NCBI RefSeq assembly: GCF_003985155.1 | Contig: NZ_ML133686.1 | Coordinates: 280,001-344,000, forward strand | DNA from: Rhizobium vallis | GTDB taxonomy: Bacteria; Pseudomonadota; Alphaproteobacteria; Rhizobiales; Rhizobiaceae | Direction: 5' to 3' | DNA: 64,000 bases | Shown here: one piece after another, positions 9,545-18,937 of the stretch | Position numbering within the stretch: the stretch's first letter is position 1 | Layout of the letters: every line of letters starts with the position of its first letter | Made by a program: the position numbers and the translations under genes | Notes under the pieces: model-generated | Told to the model about the DNA's origin: nothing | Databases searched by the model: none | The model's input: the letters and a program-made list of their open reading frames with translations, nothing else

Positions 9545-10984
9545 ATGGACAATTTGAACCTCACAACCCTGCAAAAGGGTCAGACGATGGTCAATGATGC
9601 GGCCATGGATGCGTTTGCCGCCGGATTTCGCGGCAGTCTCCTGACCAACAAAGACATGGATTACAACGACGCGCGGGCGATCTGGAATGCGATGATCGAT
9701 CGCCGGCCTGGCCTGATCGCGCGCTGCGCCGGTGCAGCCGATGTCATGCGCGCCGTGCGTTTTGCGCGCGACAACAATCTGCTCGTTTCGGTGCGCGGCG
9801 GCGGCCACGGTATTGCCGGCAATGCGGTCTGCGAAGGCGGCGTCGTCATCGACCTGTCGGCGATGAAATCGGTGCGGGTGGATGCCCAGACGCGCCGCGC
9901 GAGGATCGAGCCGGGCGCCACACTTGGCGACGTCGACAAGGAAACGATGGCCTTCGGGCTGGTGCTGCCGACCGGCATCAACTCCACGACCGGCATTGCC
10001 GGGCTGACGCTCGGCGGCGGTTTCGGTTGGCTGACCCGCAAATTCGGGCTGACGCTCGACAATCTGCTTTCGGTTGATGTGGTGACGGCCGATGGCGAGT
10101 TGGTCAAGGCGAGCGAGACCGAAAAGCCGGATCTCTTCTGGGCGCTGCGCGGCGGCGGCGGCAATTTCGGCGTCGTGACCTCTTTCGAATTCAAGCTCAA
10201 TCCTCTCAAGGAAGAGGTTTTTGCCGGACTGGTGGTGCATCCTTTCGCTGATGCGGAGAAAGTGCTGAGGGAATATCGGCAGGCGCTGGAAGCCGCCCCC
10301 GACGAACTGACCTGCTGGGTGGTGATGCGCCAGGCGCCGCCGTTGCCGTTCCTGCCGGCCGAATGGCACGGCAAGGAGATCGTGGTGCTCGCCATGTGCT
10401 ATTGCGGAGATATCGCGGCGGGCGAAAAGGCAGCGGCCAGACTGCGCGGGATTGGAAAGCCGATCGCCGACGTCGTCGGCCCAGTGCCGTTCACCGGCTG
10501 GCAGCAGGCGTTCGACCCGCTTCTGACGCCCGGTGCGCGCAACTACTGGAAGAGCCAGGATTTCGCCTCGCTTTCCGATGCGGCGATCGACGTGCTGCTT
10601 AAGGCAGTGGGCAAATTGCCGGGGCCGGAATGCGAGATCTTCATCGGCCATGTCGGCGGCGCGGCCGGCCGCGTGCCAACCGAAGCCACCGCATTTCCAC
10701 AGCGCAGCTCGCATTTCGTCATGAACGTGCATGCGCGCTGGCGGGAAACCGGGATGGACGCAAGCTGCATCGGCTGGGCGCGCGAGCTCTTCGAGGCAAC
10801 CAAGCCGCATGCAGTGGGAACCGCCTATATCAACTTCATGCCGGAGGACGAGACCGATCGGGTCGAAACCGCTTACGGCGCCAATTACCACCGCCTTGCC
10901 GAAATCAAGCTGCGCTACGATCCGAACAATCTGTTCCGCATGAACCAGAACGTGAAGCCGATGGCGGCCGTGCGGGCTGCCTAG
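9545..10984 (+). CDS. FAD-linked oxidoreductase with berberine-bridge-type C terminus
   Basis: 479 residues from the ATG at 9545, which follows GGAGGAAATC. The PCMH-type FAD domain is evident: RCAGAADVMRAVRFAR, VRGGGHGIAGNAV (covalent flavin histidine region), GVVIDLSAM and LTLGGGFGWLTRKFGLT. The BBE segment closes the protein (YGANYHRLAEIKLRYDPNNLF). Such enzymes oxidise sugars, alkaloid-like or aromatic alcohols with oxygen as acceptor; the substrate cannot be told from sequence. There is no signal peptide. It is monocistronic and lies downstream of the LysR gene. Confidence 0.88.
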   Translation: MDNLNLTTLQKGQTMVNDAAMDAFAAGFRGSLLTNKDMDYNDARAIWNAMIDRRPGLIARCAGAADVMRAVRFARDNNLLVSVRGGGHGIAGNAVCEGGVVIDLSAMKSVRVDAQTRRARIEPGATLGDVDKETMAFGLVLPTGINSTTGIAGLTLGGGFGWLTRKFGLTLDNLLSVDVVTADGELVKASETEKPDLFWALRGGGGNFGVVTSFEFKLNPLKEEVFAGLVVHPFADAEKVLREYRQALEAAPDELTCWVVMRQAPPLPFLPAEWHGKEIVVLAMCYCGDIAAGEKAAARLRGIGKPIADVVGPVPFTGWQQAFDPLLTPGARNYWKSQDFASLSDAAIDVLLKAVGKLPGPECEIFIGHVGGAAGRVPTEATAFPQRSSHFVMNVHARWRETGMDASCIGWARELFEATKPHAVGTAYINFMPEDETDRVETAYGANYHRLAEIKLRYDPNNLFRMNQNVKPMAAVRAA

Positions 10985-10991
10985 ACGGATC

Positions 10992-11011
10992 ATCCCGCGC
11001 TCAGGCGGGAT
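10992..11011. terminator. Hairpin after the FAD oxidoreductase
   Basis: ATCCCGC (10992-10998) pairs perfectly with GCGGGAT (11005-11011), starting 8 bp past the stop codon. There is no U-run, so it is a weak intrinsic terminator or a 3' stability hairpin. Confidence 0.4.
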
Positions 11012-11237
11012 CACTTGGGCGCGGGATGTGGTCGTGGATTCAGAGAGTTGGAACGTTCTTCGTACTTCGTTCTCCGACCAACCAGAGCATTGTGCATGAA
11101 AAACAAACAGTTCAGGAGTTTGTCGCTTCTTCCTTAACGTCTTGCGTCCAAATATTTCCGGTTTAGAGCTAAACTAACCACGGCGCCTCGCTGTGATTGG
11201 TAAGTTGCGGATCATGGATCATCGCGGGCACATTAAA

Positions 11238-11831
11238 ATGAAGCAGCAATCGGCATTCGTCGCCATTTTCTCAATCTTTTTTGTCGCGGCAAATGTCGTG
11301 GCGGCGGACGAAAATAGGGGGTTGAACGATGCGCTTAAAAAGCTTTCGCCGGAGCGAGGGGCTTTCTTTAGATGTGCAACGGCGCTTAGGGTTTTAAATA
11401 ATATCGATCATCCCGCATGCCGTACAGGCGCCATGGTGATTATCCTCGCCCAAGGCCAAACCCGTCTTCCCAAGATCAAAATCTCTGACAGCGCGGCTGT
11501 TCGTTCAATCGTCGAGGACTTCACAAGCGACAAATCTCCTCTTCGGTTTGAACGCCCTGCAAAACCATACATCGATTCGATGGCCGAAGACGTTTCAAGC
11601 TCCTTGAAGCGATCTGGGGCTGACTACGATATGATCGATTGCCTCTCACAGCTGGAATACTTTCAGCGGCCAGACACCGCCGCCTGCAATTATGCTTATG
11701 CGAAGGTAGAGCTCATTCTTTCCAAAATAGCGGATGTCGTCGGCTGGGGCGTCACGCGGGATGAATTCCCCTATGTGCTGCAACGCAGCCTGGAGGATGC
11801 ATACCGGGTCGGAGTTGGGCAAGGGCGCTAG
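11238..11831 (+). CDS. Exported protein of unknown function
   Basis: 197 residues from the ATG at 11238 (MKQQSAFVAIFSIFFVAANVVAADE), chosen because it places a normal signal peptide at the N terminus; ATGs at 11193 and 11214 would add cytoplasm-like residues. The mature part has no recognised domain. It holds four cysteines (FRCATAL, PACRTG, DCLSQL, TAACNY) that could form two disulfides, which suits a periplasmic location. The gene stands alone between 200 bp of AT-richer upstream sequence and a convergent phosphatase gene, and its base composition is less GC-rich than its neighbours. Confidence 0.6.
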   Translation: MKQQSAFVAIFSIFFVAANVVAADENRGLNDALKKLSPERGAFFRCATALRVLNNIDHPACRTGAMVIILAQGQTRLPKIKISDSAAVRSIVEDFTSDKSPLRFERPAKPYIDSMAEDVSSSLKRSGADYDMIDCLSQLEYFQRPDTAACNYAYAKVELILSKIADVVGWGVTRDEFPYVLQRSLEDAYRVGVGQGR

Positions 11832-11957
11832 TTTTCATCACCTGTTACGCACCCGGCGATGACAATCCTGCCGCCTGTCACCTTTCGGTGAGTAGGATCA
11901 ATTCCTTAAGCAGAGCCGTGTCGTCGGAGGGTTGCCTTTACGCAACCCGCCAGAGAT

Positions 11958-12707
11958 TTATCCGCCGGCCTTCGGCGTGATCGTCACGTCGGCGCCATAG
12001 GCATCGCGCAGTTCGCCTTCCTGTCCCGGCTGCCGGTCGGCTGCCTGATGCAGCAGGATCGACTCATATCCTTGCGACCGTGTCCCCTCGATCAGCGTGA
12101 TGTCGGCATTTCCAGGATTATCGGAGCGCTCGAACCACTCCACGGGGCGGTGCAGAAAGTTCATTTCGACCGCCCGGTTGGTGACGCCGTGGCCGACGAT
12201 TGCGACATTATGGTCGCTGCTTTCGGCATCACGCATGACGGTTTGAAGGAACAGGCGCACCCGCTGGGCCACATCCGCCCGGCTTTCGCCATCCGGCGGC
12301 CGAGCGTAGAACTTGCCGCTGTTGCTGCGCAGCCTTGCCCATTTTTCGAATTCCTCGGGGAATTTCTGTTTCTGCTCGGCATGGTCGTAGATTTCGGTGA
12401 AGAGACCGAAATCCTGCTCGCGCAGCAGATAATCCTCCGTGACATCGCCGACGAAATTTTCAGGCAGGGCTTCGAGCAGTGCATCCTTGCTCTGGCGGGT
12501 GCGCAGAAACGGCGAGTACCAGATGTGCAGCTTCTGAAAGCCTGGGCTCGGCAATCCCTTGAGATAGGAGGCGATCGCGCCGCCGGCTTCGGTCGCCTGG
12601 CGATAACCCCATTGTGTCAGCGGCACGTTGTGATCGCCGAATTGGCGATAGGCCTGTTCATTGAGATTGCCGAGGGATTCGCCGTGGCGAACGAGAAAGA
12701 GACGCAT
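11958..12707 (-). CDS. Histidine phosphatase (phosphoglycerate-mutase-like) family protein
   Basis: 249 residues. The catalytic RHGES motif is at residues 7-11 (MRLFLVRHGESLGN), and the second His is in VAIVGHGVTNRAVEM. These give the phosphohistidine active site of branch 1 histidine phosphatases. There is no signal peptide, so it is cytosolic. Substrates in this branch range from phosphoglycerate to small signalling phosphates and cannot be assigned here. A small gene of unknown function lies 94 bp upstream in the same direction, with another gene beyond it. Confidence 0.85.
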   Translation of the reverse strand: MRLFLVRHGESLGNLNEQAYRQFGDHNVPLTQWGYRQATEAGGAIASYLKGLPSPGFQKLHIWYSPFLRTRQSKDALLEALPENFVGDVTEDYLLREQDFGLFTEIYDHAEQKQKFPEEFEKWARLRSNSGKFYARPPDGESRADVAQRVRLFLQTVMRDAESSDHNVAIVGHGVTNRAVEMNFLHRPVEWFERSDNPGNADITLIEGTRSQGYESILLHQAADRQPGQEGELRDAYGADVTITPKAGG

Positions 12708-12801
12708 CAGCCATCCCGCTTTGTCGGATATGGAATCGCAGTCATCATGAACGCGCTTGATCCACAGGGCAACCTCGCCAGCGGGGTGGGAGGGGAAGCG
12801 C

Positions 12802-13011
12802 CTAGTCGCCGCTCGCCCCCAATCCGCACGGTCCGTCGATCTTGTTCACGGTCGCATCGATGGATTGAACAGCTTCCATCGTCACAGCAAGCGCCGACAT
12901 GATCATTGCCATATCCCGATCCTGCGTGGCTGTCATAAGCGCCAAGGCCCTTGTGTGCAGATCCCAGCTGATCGAGTTCAACCGCTCAACGGTGTCTTCG
13001 TCCATTTTCAT
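12802..13011 (-). CDS. Small protein of unknown function, 69 residues
   Basis: MKMDEDTVERLNSISWDLHT opens a short acidic, mostly helical sequence with many Met and Ala (ALALMTATQDRDMAMIMSAL). A good ribosome site (CGGGAGA) stands before the start, and the frame is clean. No known domain is recognised; the pattern suggests a single amphipathic helix or helix pair without a membrane segment. The neighbours, a histidine phosphatase and a lipoprotein, give no functional clue. Confidence 0.55.
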   Translation of the reverse strand: MKMDEDTVERLNSISWDLHTRALALMTATQDRDMAMIMSALAVTMEAVQSIDATVNKIDGPCGLGASGD

Positions 13012-13075
13012 TCTCCCGAGGCTTAAACATCAAAGCGCTCGGGAGGATTCGGTTCCAAATTAACGAAGCGAGAGA

Positions 13076-13414
13076 TCAGCGGCCCTGGAAGATCTTGATG
13101 AGCTTTGGCGAGAACCGGTGAGCCTTGATGTCGAGGAAATCTTGATAAGTGACGCGACCGGAGACCATGGCCGACAAATACCGCTGGCAGGCAACCTTCG
13201 GAGCGTCCTTATCCGAGACGTTTGTCACGATACCGGCGACACGACGGTCATTGGCATCGAAACCCTTTGAGCAGTCTCTGACAACCTCGTTTCTCGCTCT
13301 TGCGCTGCCCTGCAGCAGCGTGACGGCCGCATCGTAATCCTGCTGCGTCGGTACGCAGCCTGCAAGCAGTGCAAGTGAAATCATTATCGTTGCGGTGCGG
13401 GCGCGCATCATCAA
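13076..13414 (-). CDS. Small lipoprotein of unknown function
   Basis: 112 residues. A lipoprotein signal is clear: a basic start, the hydrophobic TIMISLALLAGC with a lipobox ending at Cys20, then VPTQQDYDAAV. The mature part (~93 residues) has a charged helical stretch (TLLQGSARARNEVVRD), two further cysteines and a conserved-looking C terminus (YQDFLDIKAHRFSPKLIKIF). It would be anchored in the inner or outer membrane facing the periplasm. No family is recognised. It precedes the 69-residue gene in the same direction by ~65 bp. Confidence 0.72.
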   Translation of the reverse strand: MMMRARTATIMISLALLAGCVPTQQDYDAAVTLLQGSARARNEVVRDCSKGFDANDRRVAGIVTNVSDKDAPKVACQRYLSAMVSGRVTYQDFLDIKAHRFSPKLIKIFQGR

Positions 13415-13641
13415 TCCCCCAATTTAGCCTTGATCGGCATCTGCTGTTAATTTGATTCTCGTTATGCGGGAAAGATCTGAACCTAATAAGACGATCGGAT
13501 CGCCGGTCATTGGTGCCGCAAGCTTCACGGACGGCCGAATCCGGCCATGATTGCCACGCGGAATGAACAGGTTTGCTGGGCTTTTCCCCACCTTGTCATC
13601 TTCCTGAAACACGAGTCTGGTTTTGGAAGGCTAGATGAAAG

Positions 13642-14484
13642 ATGGGACATGAGCGGCTGCTCGTGACAGACATGATGGAACCCAAACATTTCCGCACGCT
13701 CTTCATTTCCGATGTCCATCTCGGCTCGAAGGCCGCGAAGGCCGACTTCCTTCTGGATTTCCTGCGCTACCACGAAGCCGATACGATCGTGCTCGTCGGC
13801 GACATCGTCGACGGCTGGCGCCTGAAGCGCAGCTGGTACTGGCCGCAGGTCTGCAACGACGTCGTCCAGAAGCTGCTGCGCAAGGCGCGCAAGGGCACGC
13901 GCGTCGTCTACATTCCCGGCAATCATGACGAATTCCTGCGCGACTTCCCGGGCATGCATTTCGGCGGCATCGAGGTCGTCGAGCGGATGATGCATGACGG
14001 CGCCGACGGCAAGAAATACCTGATCCTGCACGGCGACGAATTCGACGTCGTCGTCCGCAATGCCCGGCTGCTCGCCTATCTCGGCGACTGGGCCTACGAC
14101 ACGGCGATCCGCATCAATATCCTGCTTGCGGCCGTCCGCCGCCGCCTCGGCATGCCCTACTGGTCGTTCTCGGCCTGGGCCAAGCTGCAGGTCAAACATG
14201 CAGTCAACTTCATTGGCGAATTCGAGCGCGTTGTCGCCGAAGAGGCCCGCAAGAGCGGCGCCGACGGCGTGATCTGCGGCCATATCCACCATGCCGTCAT
14301 CCAGGACATGGAAGGCATCCGCTACATCAATACCGGCGACTGGGTGGAAAGCTGCACGGCGGTGGCCGAACATGAGGACGGCACATTCGAACTAATCACC
14401 TGGCGCGCACTTGCCAGCGCCGTGCCGGCGGTTGCCGCCATCGAAATGCATGACGAGGGCGAACTCGCCCCCCAGGCTGCCTGA
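13642..14484 (+). CDS. UDP-2,3-diacylglucosamine diphosphatase-like metallophosphoesterase
   Basis: 280 residues from 13642, or 270 from the ATG at 13672, just before the homology begins (PKHFRTLFISDVHLG). The calcineurin-like metal site is complete: Asp24/His26 (SDVHLG), Asp54 (VGDIVDGW), Asn94-His95 (PGNHDE), and ICGHIHHA near residue 216. It resembles LpxH-type proteins, which cleave UDP-diacylglucosamine in lipid A synthesis. Rhizobia usually carry LpxI for that step, so this paralogue may act on another glycolipid or nucleotide diphosphate; no symbol is given. It is monocistronic. Confidence 0.82.
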   Translation: MGHERLLVTDMMEPKHFRTLFISDVHLGSKAAKADFLLDFLRYHEADTIVLVGDIVDGWRLKRSWYWPQVCNDVVQKLLRKARKGTRVVYIPGNHDEFLRDFPGMHFGGIEVVERMMHDGADGKKYLILHGDEFDVVVRNARLLAYLGDWAYDTAIRINILLAAVRRRLGMPYWSFSAWAKLQVKHAVNFIGEFERVVAEEARKSGADGVICGHIHHAVIQDMEGIRYINTGDWVESCTAVAEHEDGTFELITWRALASAVPAVAAIEMHDEGELAPQAA

Positions 14485-14662
14485 CTTTGGCCGCTTGATT
14501 TCGGCGCCGGCGCATCTGCGGCGGCACTTCAGCAATTTAGCCGTTGCCATCAGGCGACAGGCCCCATTTATTTCTTAAAACGTTTCGGGAAGGCTATTTC
14601 TCGCAATAGTCGTCCCTCGGGGTGGCGTGTTAGGCAACACGTAGTTTCCTTCAGGTCCACCC

Positions 14663-15880
14663 ATGATTCCCGCTCAACATTCCCCGGGTGAGGGAGCGCC
14701 GCCGCGCTTCCGGCTGCTCAGCGCGCTTTCCTATTGCGCGCCGCTGCTCGTCAACGGCGTCGTCCTGCCGTTCTTCCCCGTCTGGCTCGCAGCCCACAGC
14801 TTCAGCGACCACGAGATCGGCATCATCCTTGCGATACCGATGGTGGTGCGCGTGCTTGTGGCGCCTGTCGTGGCGATGATCGCAGACCGCCTGAAGGAGC
14901 GCGCCGACGTGCTGCTCTGGTCGGGCGGCCTGTCGCTGCTGACGGCGGTGGCACTCTACTGGACGACGACCTTCTGGCCCGTGACGATCGTCTTTGCGCT
15001 GCAGGGCGCCACCTTCGCGCCCTATCTGCCCGTCGTCGAATCGATCGTCATTTCGGGCGTGCGCCGCTGGGGGCTCGATTACGGGTCGATGCGCGTCTGG
15101 GGCTCGATTGCCTTCATTGTCTCGACGCTCGTCGGCGGCCAACTGATCAGCCGGTGGGGCGGCGGAATGGTGCTTGCCGTCATGGTGTTCGGCTTTGGCA
15201 TGACCGTCGTCATGGCGATCTTCTGTCCGCGCATCGGGCCGACGCGGCGGCGCGGCCAGCCGATCGACCTTCCCGCGGCCACCGGCAGCGGCTTGCGCGA
15301 GCCCCATTTGCTAATGCTTTTGATCGGTGTCGCCATCCAGCAGTCGAGCCATGCCGTGCTCAACGCTTTTTCCTCGATCTATTGGCATCAGCTCGGCTTT
15401 TCCGGCACCGAGGTCGGCCTGCTCTGGAGCGCCGGCGTCGCTTCGGAGGTGACGGTGTTTTTTCTGTCGAAGCGGCTCAACCGGCGCTTCGACGCTTGGA
15501 CGCTGATTCGCTTCGGCTGCGCAATGAGCGTCTGCCGCTGGATCCTGTTTCCGATGAATGCGGGCTTTGCCGGGTTCTTCCTGCTGCAATGCTTCCATGG
15601 CTTCACCTATGCCTTCGTGCATACCGGCGTGCAGCGGCGGATCGTGGCGACGGTGCAGGAGACGCGGGAATCCTCGGCGCAGGGCGCCTATTTCTTCTAT
15701 GTCGGCATGGCGATGGGGCTGATGACCATCGCGTCGGGCTATCTCTACGCCTGGCTCGGCGTCGTCAGCTATTACGTCATGGCGCTGATTGCGCTTTCCG
15801 GTCTCGGCCTCGTCATCTCTGCTTATTACCTTCAGCCCCAGAGGCTGCTTTCCGGCGGAAAAACCAGGGAAGCGGCGTAG
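14663..15880 (+). CDS. MFS transporter, 12 transmembrane segments
   Basis: 405 residues with about 12 hydrophobic helices and a short hydrophilic loop in the middle (CPRIGPTRRRGQP). The pattern (SALSYCAPLLVNGVVLPFFP, VWLAAHSFSDHEIGIILAIP, YGSMRVWGSIAFI) matches the phenylpropionate/nucleoside-type MFS_1-like subgroup, proton-coupled inner-membrane importers. The substrate is unknown. The gene overlaps the convergent dgcA by 49 bp at its 3' end, and this conserved-looking pairing suggests a possible link with the dipeptide or N-acyl-amino acid substrate of that enzyme. Confidence 0.85.
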   Translation: MIPAQHSPGEGAPPRFRLLSALSYCAPLLVNGVVLPFFPVWLAAHSFSDHEIGIILAIPMVVRVLVAPVVAMIADRLKERADVLLWSGGLSLLTAVALYWTTTFWPVTIVFALQGATFAPYLPVVESIVISGVRRWGLDYGSMRVWGSIAFIVSTLVGGQLISRWGGGMVLAVMVFGFGMTVVMAIFCPRIGPTRRRGQPIDLPAATGSGLREPHLLMLLIGVAIQQSSHAVLNAFSSIYWHQLGFSGTEVGLLWSAGVASEVTVFFLSKRLNRRFDAWTLIRFGCAMSVCRWILFPMNAGFAGFFLLQCFHGFTYAFVHTGVQRRIVATVQETRESSAQGAYFFYVGMAMGLMTIASGYLYAWLGVVSYYVMALIALSGLGLVISAYYLQPQRLLSGGKTREAA

Positions 15881-16815
15881 CGCAGGCCGGGCTCGCGGTC
15901 GCGGGCAAGCAGCAGCGGCCCGTCGAGATCGACGAAATCGGCATTCTGGGCGAGCAGCACGGCCGGCGCCATGGCGAGCGAGGTGCCGACCATGCAGCCG
16001 ATCATGATGGAAAAACCCAGCCGCTCGGCTTCGGCCTTCATCGCCAATGCTTCCGTCAGCCCGCCCGTCTTGTCGAGCTTGATGTTGATCGCGTCGTAGC
16101 GGTCGGCAAGGCTTGCGAGATCGCCGGTGTGGTGGACGCTTTCGTCGGCGCAGACGAGGAGCGGGCGGCGGATCTCGGCAAGCAGTGCATCGCAGCCGGC
16201 AGGCAGCGGCTGCTCGACGAGGGCGACACCCGCTTGCGCCGCGATATGGAGGTGACGTTCTAGCACCGCCTCCGGCCAGCCCTCATTGGCGTCGAGTATG
16301 ATGGCTGCATCGGGCGCAGCAGCGCGGACGGCGCGGATGCGGCTTTCATCGTCGCCGGTTCCGACTTTGACCTTGAGCAGCGCGCGGCCGGCATGTTCGC
16401 GCGCCTGGGCGGCCATCACCTCCGGCTCGCCGAGCGAGATGGTGTAGGCTGTCGTGAGCGGCTTCAGATCGGCAAGGCCGAGACGTGCCGCAACGCTTTG
16501 ACCTGTCATCTTGGCTTCGAGATCCCAGAGCGCGCAATCGACGGCGTTGCGGGCCGCGCCCGGCGGCATCGCCGACAAGAGATCGCCGCGCGAGATGCCG
16601 GCTTCGACAAGCGGGCGGGCGGCCTCGATCTGGGCAAAGACGCTCTCCATGGTCTCGCCGTAGCGGCGGTAGGGCACGCATTCGCCAAGCCCCCGCGCCC
16701 CGTCTTCGGCGAGCGTGCAGGTGATGACTTCCGCTTCGGTCTTTGCCCCGCGCGAGATGGTGAAGGTTCCGGCAATCGGAAAGGAATTCATCTGGATATC
16801 AAGGGTGCGCGGCAT
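15832..16815 (-). CDS. dgcA: Enolase-superfamily epimerase, N-acetyl-D-Glu racemase DgcA / dipeptide epimerase type
   Basis: 327 residues. Features of the muconate-lactonising-enzyme group of the enolase superfamily are all visible: K148-V-K150 on one side, Lys246 (INIKLDKTGG) on the other, and metal ligands Asp175 (LDANEGW), Glu201 (VEQPLP) and Asp224 (CADESVH). The N-terminal cap carries GECVPYRRYGET. Enzymes with this pattern racemise L-Ala-D/L-Glu dipeptides in murein recycling or N-acetyl-D-glutamate in D-Glu breakdown. The rest of a D-Glu pathway is not adjacent, so the exact substrate is inference. Confidence 0.85.
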   Translation of the reverse strand: MPRTLDIQMNSFPIAGTFTISRGAKTEAEVITCTLAEDGARGLGECVPYRRYGETMESVFAQIEAARPLVEAGISRGDLLSAMPPGAARNAVDCALWDLEAKMTGQSVAARLGLADLKPLTTAYTISLGEPEVMAAQAREHAGRALLKVKVGTGDDESRIRAVRAAAPDAAIILDANEGWPEAVLERHLHIAAQAGVALVEQPLPAGCDALLAEIRRPLLVCADESVHHTGDLASLADRYDAINIKLDKTGGLTEALAMKAEAERLGFSIMIGCMVGTSLAMAPAVLLAQNADFVDLDGPLLLARDREPGLRYAASLVFPPESSLWG

Positions 16816-16917
16816 TATTGCTGTCCTGCGAGCATGGAAATTGGACGTTGCTTCTGTATATTGACGCGCCGGACGAAGAACGATCGGTTTCGCGATTCGG
16901 CAATGTCACTATAAGCC

Positions 16918-18087
16918 TTGAGAGACAGAAGTATCTTGAACGCCGAGAATCGCAACGCCGCCTCACTTGACGTGGACGACCATGCCGATGGTTCGGGGCA
17001 GCATGTGCGTCTTCGCGGCAACTGGCGCAGCGCCTATGTACATTTCGTGCTGCGGGATTTCGAAAAGCTGCTGCATCAGAAGGCCGGCGACCTGACGGTC
17101 GACCTCTCCGATATAGCAGACATCGACACCGCCGGCATCTGGCTCCTGTGCCGGCTGAAAAAGGAAGAGGAGGCGGCCGGGCGCACGGTTCGCTTCGTCG
17201 GCACCAATCCGCATATCGACGAAATGCTGGAGATGTTTTCCGAGGAACAGGCTAAAGCGGAGCCGGAGCAGAAAGAGAAGGTCTCGCTTGTCGCGCGCAT
17301 TTTCGCGCCTGTGGGCAAGATGACCTACGACGTCTGGGATAATTTTGCCGCCGCCATGTATATCCTCGGTTCGGCGGTGCGCGGCGCGCAGATGAAGTTT
17401 GGCCGCGGCAGTGGCGTTTCGCCGGCTTCGATCGTCAACCAGATCGACCGCATGGGCGTTCGCGCCGTTCCGATCATCCTGCTGATGTCGTTTCTGATCG
17501 GAGCGATCATCGCCCAGCAGGGTGCCTTCCAGCTGCGTTATTTCGGGGCGGAGGTCTTCGTCGTCGATCTCGTCGGCATTCTGCAATTGCGCGAAATCGG
17601 CGTGCTTCTGACCTCGATCATGATCGCTGGCCGCTCCGGCAGCGCGATCACCGCCGAGATCGGCTCGATGAAGATGCGCGAGGAGATCGACGCGCTGAAA
17701 GTGATGGGGTTGAACCCGATCGGCGTGCTGATTTTCCCGCGGCTGGTGGCGCTGACCATCGCGCTGCCGCTTCTGACAGTGCTGGCGAATTTCGCCTCTC
17801 TGGCGGGGGCTGCCGCCGTTGCCTGGGGTTACTCCGGCATCACCTTCGCCAACTTCCTGTCGCGCCTGCACGAAGCGGTGACTCTGTCCACGGTCCTGTC
17901 GGGCATGATCAAGGCACCGTTCATGGCGCTGGTCATCGGTATCGTCGCCGCCGTCGAAGGGCTGAAGGTCGGCGGCAGTGCGGAATCGCTCGGCCAACAC
18001 GTGACGGCCGCTGTGGTGAAGGCGATTTTCGTCGTTATCCTGATGGACGGGCTTTTTGCGATGTTCTATGCAGCGATCGACTTCTAG
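16918..18087 (+). CDS. mlaE: STAS-MlaE fusion, ABC lipid-transport permease
   Basis: 389 residues from TTG at 16918; a second TTG at 16936 is an equal alternative, and no ATG is available near the homology start. Residues ~30-115 form a STAS domain (VDLSDIADIDTAGIWLLCRLKKEEEAAG), the role played by separate MlaB elsewhere. The rest is the MlaE permease (IILLMSFLIGAIIAQQGAFQLRYFGA, ITAEIGSMKMREEIDALKVM) with about five membrane helices. With MlaF and MlaD it moves phospholipid between inner and outer membranes to keep outer-leaflet asymmetry. First gene of a four-gene operon; it overlaps nothing and stops one base before the mlaF start. Confidence 0.9.
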   Translation: MRDRSILNAENRNAASLDVDDHADGSGQHVRLRGNWRSAYVHFVLRDFEKLLHQKAGDLTVDLSDIADIDTAGIWLLCRLKKEEEAAGRTVRFVGTNPHIDEMLEMFSEEQAKAEPEQKEKVSLVARIFAPVGKMTYDVWDNFAAAMYILGSAVRGAQMKFGRGSGVSPASIVNQIDRMGVRAVPIILLMSFLIGAIIAQQGAFQLRYFGAEVFVVDLVGILQLREIGVLLTSIMIAGRSGSAITAEIGSMKMREEIDALKVMGLNPIGVLIFPRLVALTIALPLLTVLANFASLAGAAAVAWGYSGITFANFLSRLHEAVTLSTVLSGMIKAPFMALVIGIVAAVEGLKVGGSAESLGQHVTAAVVKAIFVVILMDGLFAMFYAAIDF

Positions 18088-18088
18088 C

Positions 18089-18928
18089 ATGGCGGACGGC
18101 GTGAACCAGCAACCGATCGAAAGCGAAGGACAGGGCAGGGATGTCGTGCTTTCGGCGCGCGACGTCACCGTTGCTTTCGGTTCGAAAGTGGTGCTCGACA
18201 ATCTGAACCTCGATATCTATCGCGGCGAGATCCTCGGATTCGTCGGCGCCTCGGGCACCGGCAAATCGGTGCTGATGCGCACGGTGCTGCGGCTTTTGCC
18301 GCGCCGCTCCGGCACGATCAAAATTCTCGGCCAGGATTTCGACGAACTCGACGAACCGCAGCGCAATGCGCTCGACATGCGGCTCGGCGTGCTGTTCCAG
18401 CAGGGCGCGCTGTTCTCGTCGCTGACGGTGAAGGAAAACATCCAGGTCCCGATGCGCGAATATCTCGACCTGCCGCGCTCGCTGATGGACGAATTGGCGC
18501 ATCTGAAGATCCGCATGGTGGGGCTGGCGGCTGACGCCGCCGATAAGTACCCATCCGAACTGTCGGGCGGCATGATCAAGCGCGCAGCCCTTGCCCGCGC
18601 GCTGGCACTCGATCCGGAACTCGTCTTCCTGGACGAGCCGACCTCGGGTCTCGATCCCATCGGCGCGGCCGAATTCGATGAACTGATCGCCAACCTGCGC
18701 GATAGTCTGGGACTGACCGTGTATATGGTGACGCATGACCTCGACAGCCTGTTTTCAGTCTGCGACCGTATTGCCGTGCTCGGAAAGAAGCGAGTAATGG
18801 TGGAAGGCACAATCGACGATATGCTGGCTTATGACGATCCCTGGGTGCAGGCCTACTTCAAGGGCAAGCGGGCGCGGGCGATCGTGCCGCAGGGCGATGG
18901 CGCGCAGCACGGCGTGAGCGGGAAGTGA
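18089..18928 (+). CDS. mlaF: MlaF-type ABC transporter ATP-binding protein
   Basis: 279 residues from the ATG at 18089, which follows the mlaE stop by one base. Walker A is GASGTGKS (residues 53-60), the signature is LSGGMIKRAALARA, Walker B is ELVFLDEPTSGLDP, and the switch His is in MVTHDLDSLF. The order and short spacing with MlaE and the MCE gene make this the ATPase of the Mla retrograde or anterograde phospholipid transporter. It is cytosolic, bound to MlaE. A start at 18056 inside mlaE is possible but has no support. Confidence 0.92.
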   Translation: MADGVNQQPIESEGQGRDVVLSARDVTVAFGSKVVLDNLNLDIYRGEILGFVGASGTGKSVLMRTVLRLLPRRSGTIKILGQDFDELDEPQRNALDMRLGVLFQQGALFSSLTVKENIQVPMREYLDLPRSLMDELAHLKIRMVGLAADAADKYPSELSGGMIKRAALARALALDPELVFLDEPTSGLDPIGAAEFDELIANLRDSLGLTVYMVTHDLDSLFSVCDRIAVLGKKRVMVEGTIDDMLAYDDPWVQAYFKGKRARAIVPQGDGAQHGVSGK

Positions 18929-18937
18929 CCGGATAAG

